A DNA stretch of 35,494 bases from Erwinia tasmaniensis Et1/99 (GTDB lineage: Bacteria; Pseudomonadota; Gammaproteobacteria; Enterobacterales; Enterobacteriaceae): positions 1 through 35,494 of the forward strand of contig NC_010696.1 of the NCBI RefSeq assembly GCF_000026185.1. The letters are read 5' to 3'. Under the pieces are notes generated by a model. It was not told the origin of the DNA, did no database searches, and saw nothing but the letters and a program-made list of their open reading frames with translations. Every line of letters begins with the position of its first letter. The stretch's first letter is position 1. The position numbers were made by a program, and so were the translations under genes. This document shows positions 30,227 through 35,494 of this stretch, in pieces.

Positions 30227-31219
30227 TTACTTTCCTTTCAGCTCAGATTCTACCTGCTCTTGTAGCATTAGAATTGCTTTGTATTGTTCCTCGGAAAGCT
30301 CAAGGGTATAGCCGCTATCCGTTTTCTTGGCCTCAAAACCGAATACCAGACTAACCAAACTATCAGCGATGGCTTTTGATAAGCCTTTGGTTTTTGACTT
30401 GCCGGAGTCGCGCTTATCTGTTTTCCCCGTATCGGTTCCAGCGTTTGAGTTATCACCGTTCGTTGGTAAATCTGTACCTGATGCACCGCTGTCAGTTGGT
30501 AAATTTGTACCTGATTCGTTTTCATCCAATGGCTCTAAATTGCTTGGATCAGGCTCTTTTTTCGCCTTACGGCGCGTGGCTTCATACTGGCTCTGTGCTT
30601 CGGTGAATGAAATTTCGCCTTTTTGCACCTGAACCAATAACGGCTCCCCCCATTTATTTATAGCAGTCAATAACTTATATACATGAGGTACAGATTTACC
30701 AACGCGCTGGGCGATTTTTTCTACACTCCAACCATCGTTTACGGCATCCCGATAAACCACAGCCCTTTCAATCGCGCTTAACTGGCGTTTTTCGTTAGAC
30801 GTCACACGGGAAAAATTGCGCTCAGTTTGTTCACCTTCTCCCTCAATGACATCAACCCACTCAATACCTGCGCCGTAAACGTCATTTGCACGATGCAGAC
30901 CATAAAAGCGATGCTCCCCATCGGACACAAAAATTTTACCATCGCGAACGACAACGCGAATAGGGTCGATTTTAGGCTTGTTAGCGCTTGGGCCTGGCTT
31001 TGCAGCCTCCGCATAAGCAACCGCAAGGCCATCAATGTATTCAAGCACTTCAGGGCTTTCCCAATACTCTTCACGTTCAAGGAACGCGCCACGCGCGTTA
31101 AAGCCAGCCTCAATGTTGATTTCAGAGAGCAGAACTTTATAGCCATCAACGCGCTTAATCTGACCATCTTTCACTTTCCGTAACTTGCTCAAGCTATCAA
31201 GATTTTTTTCAGCCGCCAT
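30227..31219 (-). CDS. ParB-like DNA-binding protein without a ParA partner
   Basis: 330 residues. A ParB/Srx-like N-terminal domain contains DPIRVVVRDGKIFVSDGEHR (about 85-104), and a helix-turn-helix follows (WSVEKIAQRVGKSVPHVYKL, about 164-183). A low-complexity linker (about 215-275) precedes a helical C-terminal region. No parA gene is adjacent; the only P-loop protein is TraL-like. Residues 236-257 contain an 11-residue repeat (SGTNLPTDSGA, SGTDLPTNGDN) whose DNA is a pair of origin iterons. Driven by operator-promoter 5; the start follows CGAAGGGGT. Confidence 0.8.
   Translation of the reverse strand: MAAEKNLDSLSKLRKVKDGQIKRVDGYKVLLSEINIEAGFNARGAFLEREEYWESPEVLEYIDGLAVAYAEAAKPGPSANKPKIDPIRVVVRDGKIFVSDGEHRFYGLHRANDVYGAGIEWVDVIEGEGEQTERNFSRVTSNEKRQLSAIERAVVYRDAVNDGWSVEKIAQRVGKSVPHVYKLLTAINKWGEPLLVQVQKGEISFTEAQSQYEATRRKAKKEPDPSNLEPLDENESGTNLPTDSGASGTDLPTNGDNSNAGTDTGKTDKRDSGKSKTKGLSKAIADSLVSLVFGFEAKKTDSGYTLELSEEQYKAILMLQEQVESELKGK
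30463..30511 (-). repeat. Two iteron copies inside the parB-like gene
   Basis: Leftward GGTACAGATTTACCAA (30478-30463) is identical to origin iteron 2, and GGTACAAATTTACCAA (30511-30496) differs by one base. They are 33 bp apart, the same as the one wide spacing within the origin array. The flank TGCATCA before the first also matches iteron 5. Confidence 0.85.
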
Positions 31220-31270
31220 AACTAACCCCTTCGTTTATGTTTTAGGATGATTTTCTTAACTTCTGAAACT

Positions 31271-31299
31271 AGTATAAGTGCCATTTGGCACTTTTGCAA
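31271..31299 (-). promoter_or_regulatory. Promoter with GTGCCA operator 5, for the parB-like gene
   Basis: Leftward TTGCAA (31299-31294), 17-base spacer, TATACT (31276-31271), with GTGCCAAATGGCAC (31291-31278) in the spacer. Confidence 0.82.
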
Positions 31300-31306
31300 G
31301 CCCTAA

Positions 31307-31342
31307 TTATATTAAATATAAAAAAACCTGCCGCAGCAGGTT
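31307..31342 (-). terminator. AT palindrome copy 7 with leftward terminator
   Basis: Perfect TTATATTAAATATAA at 31307-31321, then stem AACCTGC-CGCA-GCAGGTT (31325-31342). On the leftward strand the hairpin is followed by TTTTTT. It ends the 100-residue gene. Confidence 0.75.
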
Positions 31343-31361
31343 GTTGTGATAACAGGGATGT

Positions 31362-31664
31362 TTAAAAACAGGATTCAATTTCGATCCTCATGTCCTGAGC
31401 AATAAACGCCAGAACTTGCCGGAGTTGTTTTTCATTGCAAATGAAAGAAGGGATTTCTTCGCGTGTAGCTGCATTAAGCCAGATATTACCGCGATAGGAA
31501 AATGAGCCATCATTATTAGCAAACATACTGAACATTGGTTCACTGCAATCATCATCTACACTAATCCAGATAAAATCGCTGTTGTGATCATTGCAAAAAT
31601 CTAAATCAATAGAAAGTTTGCGAGACTTAGCAAAGTTAATTGTGGTTTTACTAATATGTTGCAT
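31362..31664 (-). CDS. Unknown 100-residue protein
   Basis: Start set by AGGAGGATGT. Soluble and acidic, with a beta-rich middle (DFIWISVDDDCSEPMFSMFA; GSFSYRGNIWLNAATREEIP) and helical end. Its gene has its own operator-promoter (6) and terminator, so it is a single-gene unit. No family recognised. Confidence 0.68.
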   Translation of the reverse strand: MQHISKTTINFAKSRKLSIDLDFCNDHNSDFIWISVDDDCSEPMFSMFANNDGSFSYRGNIWLNAATREEIPSFICNEKQLRQVLAFIAQDMRIEIESCF

Positions 31665-31708
31665 ACATCCTCCTGAATAAATCCGTGGTTCATCTAACTG
31701 ACAACTTA

Positions 31709-31737
31709 ATTATAGTGCCAAACGGCACTTATTGCAA
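31709..31737 (-). promoter_or_regulatory. Promoter with GTGCCA operator 6
   Basis: Leftward TTGCAA (31737-31732), 17-base spacer, TATAAT (31714-31709), with GTGCCGTTTGGCAC (31728-31715) in the spacer. Confidence 0.82.
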
Positions 31738-31745
31738 TCTAGTTA

Positions 31746-31781
31746 TTATATTAAATATAAAAAACCCGCCGAAGCGGGTTT
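31746..31781 (-). terminator. AT palindrome copy 8 with leftward terminator
   Basis: Perfect TTATATTAAATATAA at 31746-31760, then AACCCGC-CGAA-GCGGGTT (31763-31780); the A run supplies a leftward U tract. Ends the 54-residue gene. Confidence 0.78.
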
Positions 31782-31784
31782 GAA

Positions 31785-31949
31785 TTAGCGTATATTATTT
31801 TTTATTCTTTCCTGTATTTGCACCTCCGTTAAGTTATGTTTTGAATAGGCCATTGTCACCGCTTCTTTAAATGAGCTTGGGGTTAATGCTGTATCGCTAT
31901 AAGTAAAAAAACGACACAGAAAACCCTCTGTTTGTGCAATGGTGCTCAT
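31785..31949 (-). CDS. Small protein, 54 residues, unknown
   Basis: GTAGGGGGTAGT before the ATG at 31949 fixes the start, although the frame is open for 54 codons upstream across the promoter. The product begins MSTIAQTEGFLCRFFTYSDT and is helical towards its end (EVQIQERIKNN). Single-gene unit with operator-promoter 7 and a terminator. Confidence 0.62.
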   Translation of the reverse strand: MSTIAQTEGFLCRFFTYSDTALTPSSFKEAVTMAYSKHNLTEVQIQERIKNNIR

Positions 31950-31980
31950 ACTACCCCCTACTGTTGATTTATTAATTATA

Positions 31981-32009
31981 ATTATAGTGCCAAATGGCAC
32001 TAAAAACAA
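31981..32009 (-). promoter_or_regulatory. Promoter with GTGCCA operator 7
   Basis: Leftward TTGTTT (32009-32004), 17-base spacer, TATAAT (31986-31981), with GTGCCATTTGGCAC (32000-31987) in the spacer. Confidence 0.8.
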
Positions 32010-32129
32010 TAAAGGATTAACACATACAGTAAAAAAATATTTAGTTTCCAGCGGCGTATAAATGGCAGGGGAGGGGAGTATTAGCAGGATTCCACAAAGA
32101 ACTCCGCTCACTGCTAAGCCGGGTTTTGA

Positions 32130-32163
32130 TTATATTGAATATAAAAAAACCCGCTAATGCGGG
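32130..32163 (-). terminator. AT palindrome copy 9 with leftward terminator
   Basis: TTATATTGAATATAA (32130-32144), then CCCGC-TAAT-GCGGG (32150-32163) with a leftward T run of seven. Ends the virB6-eexN operon. Confidence 0.75.
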
Positions 32164-32185
32164 CTGGGTTATATATGTAGATGGA

Positions 32186-32443
32186 TTAATGATCGAAGCT
32201 GAACTGTTTCTTAAATTCCTGCTTCTTATCGTCTGCGTTATCTTTCTTCTTCATTTTTTCGACTTCATATATTGCGTCACAATCTTTTGCCTCTGAAGCT
32301 CCAGCCTTACATTTTGCCAACCCTTTAGCATAATCAGTAGCGTTTTCACTCTTCATATAAAAATCAATTTTTTCTTGTTTATCATCACAACCAGACAAGA
32401 CAGTAACCACTACAAGCAAAGCGGTAATAGTTAAATATTTCAT
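32186..32443 (-). CDS. eexN: EexN-like entry exclusion lipoprotein
   Basis: 85 residues. Lipoprotein signal MKYLTITALLVVVTVLSGC with the lipobox LSGC. The mature part IDFYMKSENATDYAKGLAKC then KDCDAIYEVEKMKKKD fits the EexN pattern (a D-Y pair and two spaced Cys), ending in a highly charged tail. Such proteins stop transfer into cells already carrying the plasmid. GAAGGGGGTACT fixes the start; an in-frame ATG at 32482 is less likely. In related plasmids this gene lies between virB5 and virB6; here it travels with the displaced virB6. Confidence 0.78.
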   Translation of the reverse strand: MKYLTITALLVVVTVLSGCDDKQEKIDFYMKSENATDYAKGLAKCKAGASEAKDCDAIYEVEKMKKKDNADDKKQEFKKQFSFDH

Positions 32444-32540
32444 AGTACCCCCTTCAATCATAAATTCCTGTAAACACATCATATGTATAGAATCAATGGC
32501 CTAAAGTCAATCAGAACGGCGGCCTATCGTCCTGACCTTA

Positions 32541-33116
32541 TCACTTTCGGGGAATGAAAGCCCCAACACTACGAGGCGATATGTCTTCCCCTCTTGCTAT
32601 GGAAGTCCTGATGTTATTCATATCATGGGCTTTTTCAATTTCATTCAAAGAAACAAATATTCCATTAGCATTATCTTTAATATCGGAAACAACAAAATTA
32701 TAAAGTTGTTTTTCTTCCTGAATTGAAGGGTGAAGGATAGTTGTCACACCTTCTAATGTAAGAACATCTTTCTTTAGTTGGTCTGTAGCTTCCTTATAGT
32801 TATTAATTATTTCATCCGTGGTCATGCTTTCAAATTTTTTCATGTTTGAAGGTGATGCCCAAAGAGGATCATCTTTATCAATATGCAAAGCAATATAATT
32901 ACAAAGACCATCGACTTTTGATAGCATTTTGGTATTAGATGTAATTGTATCAAGCGTCGTAACTTGATCTTCTTTTGAATACCAGTCCAAAGCCCTATCA
33001 AACAGAGCTGCACCTGCATCTCTGACTTTTTGAGCCGTTTCAATAACGCGCTCAAGGGTTTTCTTTATATCTTGATGAGCGTAGGTGAATGATTCATTAT
33101 CTTTTATATCAGACAT
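32541..33116 (-). CDS. Unknown 191-residue protein of the virB6 operon
   Basis: Soluble, helical and acidic, with no signal peptide. Contains YAHQDIKKTLERVIETAQKV and a region near residue 120 (LTLEGVTTILHPSIQEEKQL). GGGAGAG precedes the ATG. It lies between virB6 and eexN, 54 bases after virB6. No family recognised; the context suggests a transfer or exclusion role. The 97-base gap to eexN shows no feature. Confidence 0.7.
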   Translation of the reverse strand: MSDIKDNESFTYAHQDIKKTLERVIETAQKVRDAGAALFDRALDWYSKEDQVTTLDTITSNTKMLSKVDGLCNYIALHIDKDDPLWASPSNMKKFESMTTDEIINNYKEATDQLKKDVLTLEGVTTILHPSIQEEKQLYNFVVSDIKDNANGIFVSLNEIEKAHDMNNIRTSIARGEDISPRSVGAFIPRK

Positions 33117-33170
33117 TCAATCTCTCCCTAATTAAATTGGTTGCAGCCAGATTGTTCTGGCTGCAAAGGG

Positions 33171-34226
33171 TTAACCCGCTTTGACACCGCCACGCAACTT
33201 GCCAATCGCAGCACCTGCGCCTGAGATACCTTTTTGGATGCCCTGACCAGCTTCTGAACCTAGTTTAGAGGCGGTATTGAACATCATCGAACCTGTCTGA
33301 TTAGCTGCTCCAGTGATACCACTGATACCCGTTCCTCCGGTGATCGTACTGACGAAAGAGGGGATTTGACCAATGATGAATACGCCCATAGCAAATGCAA
33401 TCAGGGAATACAGCGCACCACCTAATCCCATTGCTGAGCCAGTAGGGAACTGCTTACTCATGAAGTTAATTAGAATGCTGATGGTCATTGTTATAAAGAC
33501 ATTTAATAAAATATAGTTAAATGCCTGACCTATCCATTGCTTTGTGAAACTTACTGTTTGTTCATACATCGCCATCATAAGATATAATGGCCCGATGATT
33601 AATAGCAAACCAACCATAAATTTAGCAATTAACATAGTTGCGGCAGCATATATAACAAAAATAGTTCCACCGACATAGAAAAGGATTAATGCCATTGATG
33701 CGGCTAAAATAGTAGAAATATCAGAATCCCATAAACTAAGTTCGTTAGTTGCTTCTAGTATACGTTTACCATTTTCATTGATCTGTTGGATAACACCTTC
33801 AAGACCAGAAAAAGAACCAGAAGAACCAACTAAAGCACTGGCTATTTCATCACCTGCATTCATAACAAATGGTACAACGGTACTTAGATACCAGCTCGCA
33901 CCAGTTACGCCAGACATGATAACAACAAGCTTTAAGCCATTTAAAAGCATATCCATAAAAGCATTTGGATCACCTTTGAAATGAATAAGCCCCCATTTCC
34001 AAACAAAGTACAAACCAAAACAAGCCCCCATTAATGGGATAAATATAGAATTGATTTGACTAACATAACCACTAAGATTGTCAGCTATAAAACTTGTTAG
34101 TTCTTTATACATATCAGTAAGCATATTAACTGGTAGCTGGAAATCATTTCCATCAGCAGCAAACGATACTGACGGTAACAAAAGCAACCAAATAAAATTG
34201 TACTTAATATAATTATTTGTATTCAT
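33171..34226 (-). CDS. virB6: VirB6-type polytopic inner membrane channel protein
   Basis: 351 residues. A cleavable-looking N-terminus (FIWLLLLPSVSFAADG) and at least five hydrophobic segments follow: FIPLMGACFGLYFVWKWGLI, LVVIMSGVTGASWYLSTVVP, ILAASMALILFYVGGTIFVI, MVGLLLIIGPLYLMMAMYEQ and ALYSLIAFAMGVFIIGQIPS. The GPLYLMMAMYEQT and FTKQWIGQAFNYILLNVF stretches are typical of TrbL/VirB6 proteins. The C-terminus is glycine-rich. It supplies the subunit missing from the virB operon and lies on the opposite strand. The start follows GAAGGGGGTATT. Confidence 0.9.
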   Translation of the reverse strand: MNTNNYIKYNFIWLLLLPSVSFAADGNDFQLPVNMLTDMYKELTSFIADNLSGYVSQINSIFIPLMGACFGLYFVWKWGLIHFKGDPNAFMDMLLNGLKLVVIMSGVTGASWYLSTVVPFVMNAGDEIASALVGSSGSFSGLEGVIQQINENGKRILEATNELSLWDSDISTILAASMALILFYVGGTIFVIYAAATMLIAKFMVGLLLIIGPLYLMMAMYEQTVSFTKQWIGQAFNYILLNVFITMTISILINFMSKQFPTGSAMGLGGALYSLIAFAMGVFIIGQIPSFVSTITGGTGISGITGAANQTGSMMFNTASKLGSEAGQGIQKGISGAGAAIGKLRGGVKAG

Positions 34227-34246
34227 AATACCCCCTTCATACGCAT

Positions 34247-34495
34247 TTACTTTTCTATAATTTTTAAATTTGGATGAGTATCTGAAAGCAAAAGTAGCAT
34301 TTCATACTCCATCGGTTTTAATAACCTCTTATTATTGCTTCCTGCTTTTTGTATCTCCTTTTTACGCCATGAACTACCGTCTGCTAACCCAAACAACAAT
34401 GCGATCTCTTCTGTAGAAAGGTCGGTACTCTCGCGAGCCGCCTTTACCTGTGCGGCACTGGGGGATATAAGCAAAAGCTTCGACTTTTCAATCAT
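34247..34495 (-). CDS. Small HTH protein, first gene of the virB6 operon
   Basis: 82 residues. SPSAAQVKAARESTDLSTEE then IALLFGLADGSSWRKKEIQK fits a Cro/CI-like helix-turn-helix in which GSSWRKKEI would be the recognition helix. GGAGGGG lies before the ATG. It is the first gene downstream of operator-promoter 8, and a repressor placed at the head of an operon with the shared operator is the natural candidate to bind that operator. The frame remains open upstream to beyond 34593, so a longer or frameshifted form cannot be excluded. Confidence 0.7.
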   Translation of the reverse strand: MIEKSKLLLISPSAAQVKAARESTDLSTEEIALLFGLADGSSWRKKEIQKAGSNNKRLLKPMEYEMLLLLSDTHPNLKIIEK

Positions 34496-34575
34496 ATGTG
34501 TTTTTCCCCTCCATCTAAATGTTAAGCATTTGAAAAAACGTATAAAATCTAATTCCTTATGATGCCGGAATCGAT

Positions 34576-34593
34576 CTATACTTGCCTTGCCAT
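34576..34593 (-). promoter_or_regulatory. Five-codon leader ORF with a strong ribosome binding site
   Basis: Leftward GAAGGGGGTATT is followed by ATG GCA AGG CAA GTA TAG. The site is identical to that of virB6 but opens only a 5-codon frame, 80 bases before the HTH gene. It could be a leader peptide, a decoy ribosome site, or the relic of a frameshifted start. Confidence 0.5.
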
Positions 34594-34623
34594 AATACCC
34601 CCTTCGTATTTGGCATTATCTAT

Positions 34624-34660
34624 AGCCACCTAGGCATATATTTCTGGGTGGCTTTTTTTT
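34624..34660 (+). terminator. Rightward terminator with no rightward gene before it
   Basis: AGCCACC...GGTGGCT followed by eight T on the plus strand. No rightward gene lies upstream for several kilobases. On the leftward strand the same hairpin would sit in the virB6 operon leader, 31 bases before the five-codon ORF, without a U tract. It may block rightward read-through toward the origin, or end an antisense RNA. Confidence 0.6.
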
Positions 34661-34829
34661 ACCCTCGTCAATTCAGACTCCTTACAGGCTCTCTCTAAGG
34701 CTCCCTGTGAGCTTCTTAGCTTACAGGTAATGCAAACCCCCGATTAAGTCCATAAAACGCCGTGAGGCGTCTTACAGGGCGTTTTAGGCGATTAAACCAA
34801 ATCGAAGCACTTCATTTAGTCGCCGCATT

Positions 34830-34858
34830 AGCATAGTGCCATTTGGCACAGATAGCAA
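34830..34858 (-). promoter_or_regulatory. Promoter with GTGCCA operator 8, for the HTH-virB6-eexN operon
   Basis: Leftward TTGCTA (34858-34853), 17-base spacer, TATGCT (34835-34830), with GTGCCAAATGGCAC (34849-34836) in the spacer. The leader from 34823 to 34495 is over 300 bases long and contains AAAACGCC...GGCGTTTT (34761-34793) as a further stem. No gene is clear in it. Confidence 0.8.
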
Positions 34859-34899
34859 TGCTGATAATGACGGACTTCCTTTAGAAATTTATTAAAAAA

Positions 34900-35040
34900 T
34901 AAAACATCAGCGAACGCGCTTGCGCGATCGTTGCATTATTTTCTTAATTCTTATTTTTTCTTTTTTCTAAACATAGATCTACTTACCTATATAATTTCCT
35001 TTCGCTTCCTTTCAGTGAAATTTACTCCTTTGTATTCATA
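34900..35040. other. AT-rich stretch beside the iterons, probable DNA unwinding element
   Basis: Long runs of T and A with few G or C, after a small GC-rich patch (CGAACGCGCTTGCGCGATCG, about 34911-34930). It abuts iteron 1. AT-rich unwinding regions next to the iteron array are standard in Rep_3 origins. Confidence 0.6.
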
Positions 35041-35058
35041 CAGATAAGCCGAGAATCA

Positions 35059-35239
35059 GGTACAGATTAACCAATGATGCGGTACAGATTTACCAATAAT
35101 CAGGTACACATTAACCAACGAAAAGGTACATATTAACCAATCACTTATGATGCATCAGGTACAGATTAACCAATGGTGCGGTACGGAATAACTGGTTATC
35201 GGGTACAGTTTTACCAACGATCAGGTACAGATTTACTGT
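35059..35239. repeat. oriV: Iteron array of the replication origin (oriV), eight copies
   Basis: Core GGTACAGATTAACCAA. Copies start at 35059, 35081, 35103, 35125, 35158, 35180 (degenerate), 35202 and 35224 (3' end diverged). Spacing is 22 bp except 33 bp between copies 4 and 5, so all lie on whole multiples of 11 bp. These are binding sites for the Rep protein. Confidence 0.95.
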
Positions 35240-35245
35240 GGATAA
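35237..35245 (-). promoter_or_regulatory. DnaA box 1
   Basis: TGTGGATAA, a perfect reverse DnaA box, overlapping the end of iteron 8. Confidence 0.85.
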
Positions 35246-35263
35246 CTGAAAGGTTTTATTATC

Positions 35264-35272
35264 TGTGGATAA
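35264..35272 (-). promoter_or_regulatory. DnaA box 2
   Basis: A second perfect TGTGGATAA, 27 bp from the first. It is followed by three tandem GGTTCT/GGTTCC units at 35277-35294. Confidence 0.85.
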
Positions 35273-35301
35273 CTTAGGTTCTGGTTCTGGTTCCACCCCC
35301 T

Positions 35302-35362
35302 CGTAAGCGCTGTTCGTTCCTCGCTCCGCTGCGGTACGCCTCAGCACTTACTCTGGTGCGGT
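35302..35362. repeat. About 60-bp GC-rich repeat, inverted copy of 21685-21746
   Basis: AGCGCTGTTCGTTCCTCGCT, CGCTGCGGTACGCCTC and GGTGCGGT are the reverse complement of the copy before the 64-residue gene. Located between the DnaA boxes and the rep promoter. Confidence 0.75.
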
Positions 35363-35375
35363 CGCTGAAAAAAAG

Positions 35376-35395
35376 ATTGTTTTGTACAAAACAAT
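35376..35395. promoter_or_regulatory. TTGTACAA-type palindrome upstream of rep
   Basis: ATTGTTTTGTACAAAACAAT is a perfect 20-bp palindrome. Its position before rep suggests an operator controlling copy number. Confidence 0.75.
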
Positions 35396-35410
35396 TAGCA
35401 AAATCACATT

Positions 35411-35436
35411 AGGTACAATGTTTGTGTTTTGTACCT
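35411..35436. promoter_or_regulatory. Inverted half-iterons, probable Rep autoregulation site
   Basis: AGGTACAA (35411-35418) and TTGTACCT (35429-35436) are inverted copies of the iteron start (AGGTACA) with a 10-base gap. TACAAT within the left arm could be a -10 box. Rep_3 initiators commonly repress their own gene as dimers on such sites. The exact rep promoter is not certain. Confidence 0.75.
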
Positions 35437-35494
35437 CTATGTGCTTTACTCTGGCCTTAACTATAAAAAAGCAGTTCTGAAAGGGGGAGGGCAG

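Noticed and set aside
30376..30606. Rightward ORF with repeated VNLYL opposite the parB-like gene
   Set aside because: Shadow frame; the repeats come from the embedded iterons. Useful only because it exposed them.
31785..32111. Longer 108-residue form of the 54-residue protein
   Set aside because: The upstream part crosses operator 7 and its promoter; GTAGGGGGTAGT marks the ATG at 31949.
34666..34735. Leftward 30-odd codon frame starting with ATT behind CGGGGGTTTGC
   Set aside because: It needs a very rare ATT start and runs through a hairpin; chance match of the ribosome site is as likely.
35141..35347. Leftward 68-residue ORF across the origin
   Set aside because: It is the translation of the iterons (repeated VNLYL) and the GC-rich repeat, with no ribosome binding site.

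Overview
The window reads as one complete circular conjugative plasmid, opened at the start codon of its replication gene. The last bases carry a strong ribosome binding site (AAAGGGGG, then AGGGCAG) that only makes sense joined to the ATG at position 1, and the origin (eight iterons, two DnaA boxes, an AT-rich stretch) lies just before that join. The DNA is visibly AT-rich. An H-NS-like protein, an EexN-type exclusion lipoprotein, a VirB/VirD4 transfer apparatus and perfect DnaA boxes point to a gammaproteobacterial, probably enterobacterial, host; this is inference. I see no transposase, insertion sequence, integron, resistance gene, CRISPR array, rRNA or tRNA.

Layout: 1-1047 replication initiator; 1060-2167 two regulators, each built from an internally duplicated DNA-binding domain; 2266-13451 the transfer operon virB1-B2-B3-B4-B5-B7-B8-B9-B10-B11-virD4-trbM; 13553-18853 accessory operons (membrane protein, SNase-like nuclease, topoisomerase III, H-NS-like protein, SprT-like metalloprotein); 19122-21967 small, mostly unknown genes; 21984-22493 a module that looks like a divergent type I toxin-antitoxin locus; 22755-28924 a relaxosome region laid out like IncP plasmids (traI/traH/traJ, oriT, traK/traL/traM); 29026-31949 a ParB-like protein and small genes; 32186-34495 a leftward operon with an HTH protein, the displaced virB6, an unknown gene and eexN; 34500-35494 origin and rep control region.

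The genes combine an IncP-like DNA-processing module with a VirB/VirD4 channel whose virB6 and exclusion gene have been moved 20 kb away onto the other strand. Most accessory operons, though not the main virB or tra operons, share one promoter design in which a 14-bp palindrome GTGCCA-NN-TGGCAC fills the spacer between the -35 and -10 boxes. This suggests one repressor sets accessory gene expression across the plasmid. Other plasmid-wide signatures are a 15-bp AT palindrome next to terminators and leaders, an AAGGGGGT ribosome binding site, and TTGTACAA-centred palindromes. The most notable details are a phased pair of origin iterons inside the parB-like gene, two well-supported internal starts inside the relaxase gene (one out of frame, like RP4 traH), and a tisB/istR-like peptide and small RNA pair.
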